Source: Amborella trichopoda
Lineage: Eukaryota > Streptophyta > Magnoliopsida > Amborellales > Amborellaceae
DNA length: 64,000 nt
Assembly: GCF_000471905.2 (NCBI RefSeq)
Contig: NW_006499973.1
Span: 5,303,006-5,367,005 of the forward strand
Direction of reading: 5' to 3'
Shown: piece by piece, positions 22,342 through 33,430 of the stretch
Layout of the letters: each line of letters starts with the position of its first letter
Position numbering within the stretch: the stretch's first letter is position 1
Made by a program: the position numbers and the translations under genes
Notes under the pieces: generated by a model
What the model was told of the DNA's origin: nothing
The model's input: only the letters and a program-made list of their open reading frames with translations
The model's database searches: none

Positions 22342-22553
22342 AGCAGACTCAAGTCTTTGAAGTGAGAAGTAGTTTGTCAACCTAAGGTTGTTCGCCAGCT
22401 CAGTGAGATGAATCACACAGACGGACACCAAGGGCTGCTAGCCGAAGAAATAAGATCACTTAACCCACAGTTGAGTAGGAATTTCTCAGACCACTTCCTC
22501 CATTGCCAACTTTGAAAGAAAACTGAGACGTCTTAGCTTGGCAGTATCATGAG
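22342..22553 (+). other. Gag-RT junction of Tat-B without a protease
   Basis: Only 212 bp separate the gag end (SRLKSLK, shared with Tat-A near 38720-38750) from the RT start. In Tat-A the same gag motif is followed by about 2 kb containing a Pro-rich linker and a protease. The protease segment is therefore missing from Tat-B, probably by deletion. Confidence 0.6.
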
Positions 22554-23230
22554 ATGCTTGGGTTAGACCCTCACATAGCAGTTCACCATCTCGGCATCGA
22601 TCCAACTATCAAACCAGTTAAACAGAAGTTGAGAAGGTTCAGGCCTGAGCTCGAGATGCAGATAAACGTCGAGATAACCAAGCTCAGACAAGCAGGTTTC
22701 ATCGGTGAAGTCAAATACCCAAAATGGCTAGCAAATGTCGTTCCAGTCAAGAAAAAGAATGGTCAAATCAGAGTGTGTATTGACTTTCACGATTTGAACA
22801 CCGCATGTCCTAAAGATGACTTTCTGTTGCCATTCCTTGAGATGCTCATCAACTCTACAGCTCACTGCCAGATCTTCTCCTTCATTAACGGATACTCCGA
22901 GTATAATCAAATAAGGATGGCTCCTGAAGATGAAGAGGCCACCGCATTCTTAACTCCAAAAGGGGTATTTTGTTACACAATGATGCCTTTTGGATTAAAG
23001 AATGCTGGGGCCACATATCGAGAGCAATGATGACCATTTTCAAAGACATGATACACAAAGAGGTGGAGTGTTATGTAAAATCTGAGGAGAAGGATGCTCA
23101 CATGAAGGACCTTGAAAAAGTATTTGAGAAACTACGTCTTCATCAACTTAAGATGAACCTGCTGAAATGCTCTTTTAGCATGCACTCCAGATAATTCTTG
23201 AGGTTCATCATCAGACATCGAGGGCTTTAA
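22554..23230 (+). pseudogene. Tat-B reverse transcriptase with deleted YVDD box
   Basis: The open stretch 22554-23030 has KQKLRRFRPE, ITKLRQAGFIGEVKYPKWLA, VPVKKKNGQIRVCIDFHDLN, CPKDDFLLP and MMPFGLKNAGATY, characteristic of Tat-lineage RT. A frameshift follows, and the thumb side reads EKDAHMKDLEKVFEKLR to 23194. Where the catalytic Y-V-D-D box should be, the sequence goes from CYV directly to KSEEK (23069-23086), so the two Asp residues are gone. It cannot polymerise. Confidence 0.9.
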
Positions 23231-23880
23231 GTTGAGTTGGTTAAGATCACGGCAATCCAAGAAATGTCGTCACCCACTACACGTCGAGAACTGCACTCTC
23301 TTCATGGGCAAGTGGCATACATTCGCAGGTTCATCTCGAACCTCTAAGGTCATTGTAAACCCTTTGCACATCTGCTAAAGAAAGATACCCCATTCATCTA
23401 GGATGAAGCATGTCAGGCAGCCCTTGATGACATCAAGAATTATTTGCTCAACCCTCTAGTGCTCTCTACACCAGTATTGGGGAAACCCCTCATTCTGTAT
23501 GTGATTGCTTTAGACGAGTCACTCAGAGCATTGTTGGCACAAAACAATGAAGAGGGAAATAAGACTGCATTATATTACCTCAGCCGTAGGATACAAGGAG
23601 CAGAGAAGAACTATCCCCTATTGAGAAAATGTGTCTGGCTCTGATCTTTGTAGTATAAAAACTCCGTCATTACTTGCTTGGTCATGAAGTGAAACTTCTA
23701 TCAAAAGCTGATCCCGTAAAATTTCTCATGACACGTCCATATTTGTCGGGACGCCTTGCCAAGTGAGCATTATTGCTGATGGAGTTTGATGTCACATATG
23801 TCCCACAAAAGGCCATCATGGGCCAGGCCTTGGCTGACTTTCTAGCAACAGACGCTGTGTCGACTGAATCTCCTCTATCA
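23231..23880 (+). pseudogene. Tat-B first RNase H domain (degenerate)
   Basis: After RT come the connection (TRRELHSLHGQVAYIRRFIS) and an RNase H-like stretch with PLILYVIALDESLRALLAQ, YYLSRRIQGAEKNYP and, in another frame, RLAKWAILLMEFDVTYVPQ and QALADFLA (23750-23850). Stops and frameshifts interrupt it. In the Tat lineage this domain is often degenerate, because a second RNase H follows. Confidence 0.8.
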
Positions 23881-24232
23881 AGCGACCTCCATGATGAAGA
23901 AGTATTATGTGTGGGAATTATGCTTTGACGGAGCCTTCCAATCGACACTAGAAGGCGTCGGAGTCGTATTCTTGACTCTTACAAGAGGAATACTGCCACT
24001 TTCTTTCTCTCTTGCTCAAGCCGATTCTCATAATGAAGCAGAATATCAGGCCATTATAATCGAACTCGAGATAGCTTTCAATCTCGACTTGGAGCAACTC
24101 AAGATCTATCGTGACTCTGAGTTTGTTATCCGACAGCTCAAAGGGATTTATGATGTAAGAAAAGACACCTCAAGCCTTATCACGATACTGCAAAATTGTA
24201 TATGGCCGAATTCGAAGACGTATCTTTGAGTC
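23881..24232 (+). pseudogene. Tat-B second, archaeal-type RNase H (aRH)
   Basis: The open frame 23891-24229 reads LCFDGAFQ (first Asp), SHNEAEYQAIIIELEIAF (Glu) and IYRDSEFVIRQLKG (Asp), the three acidic positions of an RNase HI fold in the form acquired by the Tat lineage of plant Ty3/gypsy elements. Its presence after a first RNase H and before integrase is diagnostic for Tat. It is in its own frame here, separated by stops from its neighbours. Confidence 0.88.
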
Positions 24233-24659
24233 ACATTCCCAGGAGGCTAAATTCGCAGGATGATGCACTTGTGAAACTCGGCGCTACAACTTAGTTATCC
24301 TCATCAATACCCACGCTTGTTCAAGTGACAGAATGAAGACACATCGAGCTGAGAACTGAAGTCGAAGCGGAAGACGAGAGAAATATCTTCCCCGAGTGTC
24401 CTCCTTATCCATTTGGAGCACTTCTTTCGGCCAAAGAAGTAACCAAGACCGAACAAGAAATAGCACAAAGTTGAGGATCTAAGGGTCAAATCAAGAACCA
24501 CAATTTACTAGTTTTCTAAAACATGGCAGGCTCCTGGAAGATCATGTCGAATGTAACAGTATACATTGAAGGTCCACCAAGTATACCCTCCTCGAAGGTG
24601 ATGTTCTCTTTAGACGGTCATTTGACAGCATTCTTCTGAGATACGTCAACATCCAAGAG
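24233..24659 (+). other. Linker between aRH and integrase (Tat-B)
   Basis: Degenerate coding sequence. Short frames read ECPPYPFGALLSAKEV (about 24398-24440) and NVTVYIEGPPSIPSS. It links aRH to integrase in the pol polyprotein, but stops break it. Confidence 0.5.
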
Positions 24660-25720
24660 GCAAATAAGGTGTTAGAAAAAGTCCACTCAAGTATTTGTGG
24701 GCTGCACTAGTCCGGTCCTAAGCTCTATGGATGAATACACAGATTGGGATATTATTGAATTTCTATGATCGTCGATTCCTTAAGCTACGCTAAAAGGTGC
24801 CAAGTATGCCAAATACACTCTAGCCTGGTTCACCAGCCTCCAGAGCCCTTACACCCTACGGTTGCGTCATGGCCCTTCTCACAATGGGGTATGAATATCG
24901 TAGGACCCATTGACTCCCCTTCCACAATGGGCCATGTTTTCATCCTAGCTGCAATAGATTATTTCTCTAAGTGGGTTGAAGCGGTCCCCCTTAAGCAAGT
25001 TTATGGGACAACAGTGGCCTACTTTGTTTAACATCATATCATATACCGCTTCAGAGTGCCCAATCAGATCATATCTGACAATGGCCCTCAATTTAGAAGT
25101 CATCGCATCGATCGCTTAGTTAATTAGTTCGGTTTCGAATGGAGGTACTCGACTATGTACCTCCCTCTGGCGAATGGATTAGCTGAGGCTTTCAATAAGA
25201 CTATGCAATGTTCTAAGAAAGTCAATATAAAAAACAAGGAAGAAATGGCATAAGAGGCTACCCGAAGCATTGTGGGCTTATTGCACTACCATACTAAATG
25301 CTACTGATTCCACTCCTTATTCTCTGGTTTATGGGGGTGAAGCAGTTTTACCTCCCGAAATACAAATCCCTTCATTGCGAGTAGCTATTCACCAGGGAAT
25401 AACCAAAAATGAGAACGTCAAGCTCCTGTATCAAGAACTGGATGCACTCGATGAAAAAAGGCTAGAGGCAAGGGAGAATGAAGAGGGATTTTGACAAATC
25501 TATCAAGATCTGCTCATTCACCCGTGGTGATTTAGTCTTAACCGTCAAGAGTTCTGTTGTTATGCATGGTCGATGTAAAGGGAAGTTTGAGCCGAAGTGG
25601 GAAAGTCCCTTTATAGTAAAAAGGGTAGCGCCCAACGAGGCCTACATACTAGCACATCCTGGTGGAGAAGAGGCGATGCCCCCTATCAATAGACGATACC
25701 TAAAGAAGTACTATCTGTAA
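24660..25720 (+). pseudogene. Tat-B integrase
   Basis: The zinc region reads HSSICGLH (about 24685) and CQVCQIH (24795). The core begins WGMNIVGPID (24883-24910), where the family has WGMD, so the first catalytic Asp is Asn. AIDYFSKWVEAVP, ISDNGPQF (second Asp, about 25070) and LANGLAEAFNKT (Glu, about 25170-25200) follow. The C-terminal part (25478-25717) with FTRGDLVL, GKFEPKWESPF and PPINRRYLKKYYL ends in a stop at 25718-25720. A few stops and frameshifts separate the pieces. No chromodomain is present, as expected for Tat. Confidence 0.88.
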
Positions 25721-27499
25721 TGGGTGGGGACTCAACTCGAGAACAAGCAAGACAGTCCAAACAAAATGCCAACTTTTTTCTTTTATATTACAGTAAAAAT
25801 GAGTTACAAGTTACAAGAACCCATTACTAGGGAAGTTACAAGTCTCTTGCGACTGAGGATAAGAGGACGATTACAAGCCAAAACTTGTTCTTTTGCTCTT
25901 GCATTTGAGAGCAAGAGGACAGTTATAGGCTAAAACAAATGCCTGTCCCATAAGGAAGAAGCAAACCCATAAAAGGTAGGACCTCGTCATGAAGAAGAAG
26001 CGAAACCATTTGGAGAGTTAGCTTTAATTCATTTGACAAGTAAGAGGATGGTTACAGGCTAGAAGACAAAGCAGAGCCACTCCAAGAAGTTAGCCTCAGT
26101 CCATCCAACGTGTATGTCAAACATGCAAGCCAGATACATCATCTGACATGTATGTCAAACACACGACAAAGGATCCATTCAACGTGTATATCAAACATAA
26201 AAGAGGGGCTGCCCTGGCAAGGACCTAGCCTGTGACGAGAAGCACACCCTGTTCACAGTGGATGCCCTTCCACATAACAACATGGACCCCACTGCTATAT
26301 TAGAGAATTTGGCTTTCAACAGATACCACAAGCCACACCTCATCCTTCGCCACTTTTTACTCGCCCGTGGACATCGTCGTACGTAGCAAATCATCGAGCG
26401 TCACAAACCCCACACGTGACTCACTGACACATGCGAACATCTTTCTTCGCACCGTGATAAGCCACATGTGCTGATGAGCACCGACTACAGCTAGCACCGG
26501 TTGAGTTCTCCAAAGGCCAGCGTCAGTTGTGCTCCTAACCCTTAGCGCATGCTATTTTACTTGAGGGTCGGCGTCGGTTGTATCAGCACTCCAAATCATC
26601 ATTGCCGGTTACCTTAGTGCCAGTTGGACTTCCGTTAATGTTGGCCCTGTCATGACTGCTCACCTCCCGAGACTCCTCGTTTTCACACCTCCTTAAATGG
26701 TCTCAGGATTTTCAAGGATGACGGTTCACCTTCAGCAACCGTATGCCTTCCTCATGACGGTTCACCTCCAGCGACCATACGCCTTCCCCACGATGTTTCA
26801 CCTCCTGCAGCCGTACGACCCACCTCTGGTGACCGTTCGTCTTCCGTCAGAATTGCTCCCACATGGCCGAAAGCTCACAGAAAACTTTTTCGTCTATCTT
26901 TCTAGTCTGAACTTCACTAGAACCTCCCCGGGAAACCTCTGTGACACCACGAAAGTGCCGAAAAACTTCCACAACCATCGGAAAACCCCTTAAAAACCCC
27001 CGAAAAGCCCTTAAGACATGCGAAAATACTCGGTGATGTGTTTCCCCCCTCTTCCAGGAACAAAAATGATAGTCGGAGCCTCATCTTCTTCTCGAAAAGA
27101 TTCTCGAAAATCCCTCCTTTCCCTAGTACTCTTTTTGCAATTTCACCAAATTTTGAGCAAAGTACGTACGTCGATGGTCTTCTCAACAAAACCCTTGCTA
27201 AAATCCTACTGTCTGCCGAAGAACTTGCCCTTCCTGTTGCTGAAGTCTCACTACTCGCTGGAAACTTTATTTGAACACTCTCTCCTCAAGGTTAAAGAAA
27301 ACTTGCTTAAGTTTTTACCCTTGGTGAAAAATAAGGCGAAAACGGGGTTTTACCCCCTTATATAGACTACACTGCCCTCAAAAGCCCTTCACAAACTAAG
27401 AATACCAGTTGCGTCTAAGGGAAGCTAAGCGACAATGGGCCAGGGCGGGCTTCGACACGAGGCTCGAGGAACTCTCATCAATCCATCCTTAACACCAGT

Positions 27500-27850
27500 T
27501 GACTTGCGTCGGGTAAGTTTCTAAACAAACTTAGCACCAGTTGACGTAGCAACGGGTGTGTTTTCAAATACAACCTAGAGTCAGTGTCGGGTGAGTTTTC
27601 AAATACAACCTTAGCGACGGCGTCGGGTGTGTATCCGAAATGACCCTAGCGCCGGTTAACTCAGCTCCAGTTAACAGCAAATGATATCACAAGTCATTCA
27701 CAACGTCAGTTGAACAACGCCAATTGTGTTAGAACTCAGCGCCGATTGTATTAGAACTCAGCGCCGGTTGTGTTGTGAGAACTCAACATCGGATGCGTTG
27801 TGAGAACTCAACACTGGTTGAAAATTCACAACAAACCATCAGCGCTACAC
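27500..27850. repeat. GCGCCGGTTG-type short tandem repeats (Tat-B 3' region)
   Basis: Degenerate 30-40 bp units such as GAACTCAGCGCCGGTTGTGT and GAGAACTCAACATCGGATGC follow one another. The core word resembles the loop of the LTR hairpin units (CACCGGTTGG) and the 12060-12430 array of Tat-A. Confidence 0.7.
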
Positions 27851-28269
27851 GTGGCGTCGGCCGTATTTCAAGCAGCATATGCCCTACCAATATCCCTAGT
27901 GGACTTGCACCCAGGTCGTTGCACCTAAATTGTGACCTCCTCAATGGAGTCATGAGCTGTCCCTCATCCCCCATTCGGAGTCACACCCATACCGTGGCCC
28001 ATCACCCTCAATGAAGATAGGGTCATTCTTACCTCCCAGGGAGTCGGGTTACTAGTCATAAAGTCTCATCTTTCACCCTAGAGAGTGCCTTACCCCCTTA
28101 AAAACCACAGCAAGGTTCACTTTTGTTGGTCATCATTCATCAGGTCACCATTTCCACCTAACCCTTAGTTTGTGAATGGTCTTAGCCATGTTATTCCCAA
28201 GTATTTAGATTACCATCCACAGGCCTATTCCCCATGAAGCTCCACTTACATGGCGACCCACACCATGGT

Positions 28270-28860
28270 CCGTGCTACATGACCCTAAACTACACAACCC
28301 TGGTCTAAACACACAACCCTACACTCCACAATTTAAACTATATGACCTTAAACTATAGGAGAGGTCTAGTTGCATGACCTTAAACTGCATGGTCCAAACT
28401 ATATGACCTTAAACCATAGTCTACATCCCAGTCGCATGACATTAAAATACACAACACCATGGTCCAAACTATAAGACCTTAAGCTGTAACGAAGGTCAAG
28501 TTGCACGACCTTAAATTGCATGGTTTCAATTGTATGACTTTAAACTACATAACTATGGTCCAAACTATATGACCTTAAACTGTAGCGGAGGTTTAATTGC
28601 ATGACCTTAAACTGCATGGTCCAAACTATATGACCTTAAATCATAGTGTACGTCCGGTCACACAACGTTAAACTGCACAACACCATGGTCCGAACTATAT
28701 GACTTTAAATTGTAGCAAAGGTCAAGTTGTACGACCTTAAATTGCATGGTTCTAGTTGTATGACCTTAAAACTACATAACCACGGTCCTACTATATGACC
28801 TTAAACCATAGTACACGTCCTGGACACATGACGATAAACTGTTTTTCCCAGGTCAAGGAG
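28270..28860. repeat. Tandem array with GGTC...GACC dyads (Tat-B 3' region)
   Basis: Units such as CCATGGTCCAAACTATATGA plus CCTTAAACT recur about 14 times and contain GGTC and GACC as an inverted pair. This is the inverted counterpart of 10370-10965 in Tat-A, as expected because the two elements lie in opposite orientations. Confidence 0.85.
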
Positions 28861-29869
28861 GGATGACCATAAACTCGCCCCCACATACGCGCACACGCCT
28901 TTACGTGCACTTTCATGCACACCTTTCCTAACCCACCTGTTAGTGTGCGTGCATCACCTTCATTACCTCCCCATGAGTTCATCACCCTACATCGTTCCCC
29001 AGTAAGTGTCACCCATGCTCACAAAATGACGAACCATCCTGTCATCCATACTCATTGTAAATTAGTGGGTCACCATCGTCCACTCACCTTTCATACATCA
29101 CCCATATCTCATGGGTAGCCTCGAGCCATCTCCCCAAGAGAGCCAAACCACCACCATACTCATTCCATAACCTTTATACACTGCCAGCCATCACCATTAT
29201 AGTCCAGCTATATGACCTTAAAATGATAGCGCAAGTCCAGGCTGCATGATGTTGAACTGTTTGCACGGGTCAAGGGGGCATGACCATAAACTCGCCCTCA
29301 CAAAAAAAAAAGAAGAAATAATGGGCATGGTGTAAACATGAACAAGGGAATTCTATGAGTAAAAATGACGGACGGGCATGATCAAAACCCATGAGTAAAA
29401 GAGTTCTGTGAATAAAAATCGGGCACGGTGAAAACCCGAAAGGGCATTGTGAGTAAAAAAGGAAAAAAAGAGTGGACATGGCCGAAAGGTCATGAGTAAA
29501 AGAGCCCAAAATAAAAAGAAGTTGGTGGAAACTGTCTCTACAGCACTGCTTCCCCAGTATAAGTGAAAACCCGCACAGGACGCCTGGATCAATAAACAGG
29601 CGACTTCAAACAACACTCCCTTCATCGTCGAGACATCCAATAGGATATAGACATTAAAATCATCCCTGGATATTACATCTTCAATCCTGGGTGAATAGGT
29701 AGCCCAGTCGACACCCCTCTTCAGTCCTGGGTTAACAGGTAGCCCAGTGGAAGTCCTTCTACAATCCTAGGTAGCCCTGTCGAGTCCTTCTTCAGTCCTG
29801 GGTAAACAGGTAGCCCAGTCAACATCTTTCTTCAGGGTCGAGTGACAACATAGCTCAGTCATTCTCCTT

Positions 29870-30890
29870 CTCTTACAAGACCTCCTTCCCATGCACGGAG
29901 TGTACATTCCTTCTCCTTCTCTACAAGACCTCCTCCCCATGCATGGAGTGTGCATGCCTTCTCCTTCTCTCACAAGACCTCCTCCCCATGCACGGAGTGT
30001 GCATTCCTTCTCCTTCTCTTACAAGACATACTCCCCATGCATGGAGTATGTATGCCTTCTCCTTCTCTTACAAGACCTCCTCCCCAGGCATGGAGTATGC
30101 ATGCCTTCTCCTTCTCTTACAAGACCTCCTCCCCATCCATGGAGTGTGCATGCCTTCTCCTTGTCTTACAAGACCTCCTCCCCATGCACAGAGTGTGCAT
30201 GCCTTCTCCTTCTCTTACAAGAACTCCTCCCCATGCACGGAGTGTGCATGCCTTCTCCTTCTCTTACGAGACCTCCTCCCCATGCATGGAGTGTGCATGC
30301 CTTCTCCTTCTCTTTCAACACCTCTCCCATGCATGGAGTGTCCATGCCTTCTCTTCTCTTATAACCTCTCCCACTGCACGGAGTGTGCATACCTNNNNNN
30401 NNNNNNNNNNNNNNNNNNNNNNNNNNNNNNNNNNNNNNNNNNNNNNNNNNNNNNNNNNNNNTGCCTTCTCCTCTCTTACAACGACCTCCTCCCCATCCAT
30501 GGAGTGTGCATGCCTTCTCCTTGTCTTACAGACCTCCTCCCCATGCACAGAGTGTGCATGCCTTCTCCTTCTCTTACAAGAACTCCTCCCCATGCACGGA
30601 GTGTGCATGCCTTCTCCTTCTCTTACGAGACCTCCTCCCCATGCATGGAGTGTGCATGCCTTCTCCTTCTCTTTCAACACCTCCTCCCCATGCATGGAGT
30701 GTCCATGCCTTCTTCTTCTCTTATAAACCTCCTCCCCATGCACGGAGTGTGCATACCTTCTCCTTCTCTTATATACCCCCTCCCCATGCATGGAGTATGC
30801 AAGCCTTCTCCTTCTCTTATAGACCTCCTCCTCATGCACAGAGTATGCATGCCTTCTCCTTCTCTCATAGATCCCCCTCTCCATGAGGCT
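29870..30890. repeat. 49-bp tandem array (Tat-B 3' region)
   Basis: About twenty copies of a unit containing CTCCTCCCCATGCATGGAGT, GTGCATGCC and TTCTCCTTCTCTTACAAGAC follow at exactly 49 bp (for example 29941, 29990, 30039). CATGCATG is a perfect palindrome in each unit. Because the unit has no stop in any plus-strand frame and 49 is not a multiple of 3, very long reading frames (up to about 950 bp) appear in all frames. They are artefacts. The array is interrupted by a gap at 30395-30461. Confidence 0.95.
30395..30461. other. Assembly gap (67 N) in the 49-bp array
   Basis: Unsequenced bases. About 230 bp on either side are near-identical copies of the same five units, so the gap may be an unmerged overlap. 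Confidence 1.
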
Positions 30891-31300
30891 AGGTGATAAA
30901 GTAGCCCAGTCATCATCCCCCCAAGGCAGAAACTGACAAAGCCATAGCAAAACCTGTCGAAGACTTCAGCTCACCTAGCTAGCACGACCAGACCTTCGGG
31001 ATCGACAAATAGAACCTACCCCCGACTGGACTCAATAGACGAGACCAATAGTGGTACTTTGACCATCAAAAGTAAACGTGGTGCAACAATAAACAAACAC
31101 CACCAAAAAGTATCTTCTCCCCCTAAATCTCCACGGACAGGGCCGCGAACAATGCATCCCTACGTTTAAGCAGCCTAGTTACACCATTACGTGAATATCC
31201 TCGACGTTCATCTAGTCCTCTGGCTATGAATGAAAAAATTAAAAGCCAAAGGAAACTATCCAAATGATTGTCCTTCTCGCTTCTCTTGAAGCACAACAAT

Positions 31301-31313
31301 CGGCAGGGCAAGC
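31301..31313 (+). other. Polypurine tract (Tat-B, decayed)
   Basis: CGGCAGGGCAAGC stands directly before the 3' LTR start TGTTTGAA. It matches the Tat-A tract AGGAGGGGCAAGC except for a few substitutions. Confidence 0.6.
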
Positions 31314-32627
31314 TGTTTGAATGTATTTTTCATCACCTTGGTCCCTAGTAGGAAGTAGGTTAATAAAGCCTACAAAATAGTCGAAAATTCCTGACAGTCC
31401 CATAATGGCCCTTGAATTGCTCAAGATCGTCATTAGCACTTCAAAAGACCACTTGTCAAGTTTTATCACAATTAGACATGTCTAAGGCAGTGAACACAAG
31501 AAACAATTTTCAAAAAAGTGGCCTCTAACACCCTGAAATGGATCTTACAAGGGAAGCTACATTTTTAGTGTCTCAAATAACTGTGGGACCACCGCCACTA
31601 GATCTGGCACTATCGAAAACCCCTATGGGTGAAGTTTCGGCTTGATCAGACACTCCCAAACAGAGTTATGAGCAAAATATTGAAACAAGAGAGGTCGCAC
31701 ACTATTCCCATATGGCCTCACTGAACCAAAACACCATTAAAGTTGGTTGCTTTTATAGTCATGGGCAGTCACTTTCGGGGCCCATAACTCACTCATTCCA
31801 AATCAGATTGCTCCCAAATTTGGTTAGCGTATTCGTCTCATCAAGACGAATAACTCGATATGTGGCATGCCCCAGGACGATATCCGAGCAGGGAGAAAAG
31901 CTAGAGCAAAGTTGCTGAGCCGTGAAGAAATTATAGAAAAATCAGCAGCAACACGTCTCGCTTAATGAACCTAATCACGACGCCCACACAACGGATCAAC
32001 GCAAGACTAATTCCATTGTGTGCGTAAGGTTCAGTGCTACCATTGGACCGAACCACTCACGTAATGGACGGTCAGATTTCATGCATGAAGCTTACAAAGT
32101 TACCAAAATTCCAGCCGTCGGATTCTATATTCCGATCAAAACTCAAAAGTTGTGAAATCTTCGTTCGAGCTTCCACTAGCGTTCAGATTGTTGCTACGTT
32201 ATCGTTATTCATTTTTTATGACATGTTTAATGTGCTACGATGAAGAAATCATAGAAAAACATTTTGGAAAGACTGCACTATCGATCCGAAGTTTCTAAGA
32301 TTCAAACAAATTTCAAGTCTCGTGATCATGACTCAACAACATGATTCATGGCTCAAAGTTGGTATCAAAACAATTGCCATGTTGAGCTTTATAAGAAAAA
32401 AATAATCTTTCGCTCAAACAGGCATCACGACAACCTCGGGTCAGTCACGAAAGATCACGCAAGTTCTCCAGCAGCCACAGGGACTGTTCTGGAATTTCAC
32501 ACACTGTTAGGCAAGGGCAAAACAGTCCTTTTGCACCCATTTTTAGAATTTCTTTTAATTCAATTAAATCTTAATTTTTAGCAATTAGATTTAATTTTGA
32601 TCAATCCACCCATGTTTAGGCACAACT

Positions 32628-32636
32628 CTATATAAA
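32628..32636 (+). promoter_or_regulatory. LTR TATA box (Tat-B 3' LTR)
   Basis: CTATATAAA in the conserved block CACAACTCTATATAAATAGG, the counterpart of 16149-16157. Confidence 0.68.
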
Positions 32637-32869
32637 TAGGCACTGCCAGATTATAAAAAGACAGAATGCAAACCCCCCACCACCTCTCGGTCTTGAGTGG
32701 ATTCTTTGAAGATTCAATAAAAGATTTGATTCCTTGCTTGACCCTGTGAGTACGTCTTGAAGAGAGAGAGAGAGGAGAGAGAAGAAAAGGGTCAATACCC
32801 TTCGAGCAGGCAACTTTCTCACTCCTCCCCTCTCTCTCTCTCTTCTCTCTCTCTTTCTCTCTCTTCTTC

Positions 32870-33430
32870 TATCAATTGCCTAGACCTATCACTGGTTGGT
32901 CTCCTCCCTCTTTATCTATCAGTCGACGAGACTTAACATCGGTTGGTCTCCTCTCTCTTCATCTACTAGTCGGTGAGACCTAGCATCTGTTGGTTTTCTC
33001 TCTCTTTTTCTATCAACTGGCAAGACCTAGCACCGATTGGTCCCCTCTCTCTTCGTCTATCAGTCGGTGACACCTAGCGCTGGGTCGACCCCCCTCTCTT
33101 CATCATCAGTCGGCGAGACCTAGTGCCGGTTGGTCCCTCTCTTCGTCTTTCAGTCAGCAAGACTTAGCACTGGTTGGTCTCCTCTCTCTTCTTCTATCAG
33201 TCGGTGAGACCTAGTGTCGGTTGGTCTCCTCTCTCTCCTTCTACCAGTCGGTGAGACCTAGCGTGTTGGTCTCCTCTTTCTTCTTTTATCAATCGACAAG
33301 GCTTAGAGCCAACTGGTTTTCCCTCTTTTCTTCTGTCAGTTGGTGAGACTAAGCATCAGTCAGTGTCCTTCCTCTCTTCTCATCTGACACAGTCGGTGAA
33401 GCTTAGTGCTGACTGCTTCCTCTTTCCTAT
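32870..33430 (+). repeat. Tandem array of GAGACC...GGTCTC hairpin units (Tat-B 3' LTR)
   Basis: About ten units, the partner of 16380-16960. Examples are GAGACCTAGTGCCGGTTGGT and GAGACCTAGTGTCGGTTGGT followed by CTCC. Individual copies have lost pairing, but the order and spacing are kept. Confidence 0.82.

Larger units (their letters stand above)
25721..31300 (+). other. Tat-B 3' region (non-coding, repeat-filled)
   Basis: These 5.6 kb between the integrase stop and the polypurine tract hold no supported gene. Blocks in order: GTATGTCAAACA-type short repeats (26100-26200); GCGCCGGTTG-type words (26460-26660 and 27500-27850); GGTC/GACC array (28270-28860); a block matching Tat-A 9660-10060 inverted (29270-29640); a 49-bp array (29870-30890). 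About 31120-31300 is similar to the last part of the Tat-A 3' region. Such variable 3' regions are characteristic of Tat/Ogre elements. Confidence 0.8.

Noticed and set aside
29870-30890. CRISPR-like array of regular repeats
   Set aside because: The units are contiguous 49-bp repeats with no unique spacers, inside a plant retrotransposon.
29891-30896. Reading frames of up to 317 codons in three phases, with a repeated pattern of Pro, Ser, Leu and Cys
   Set aside because: They are translations of the 49-bp tandem array, open in every plus-strand frame, and they cross an assembly gap.
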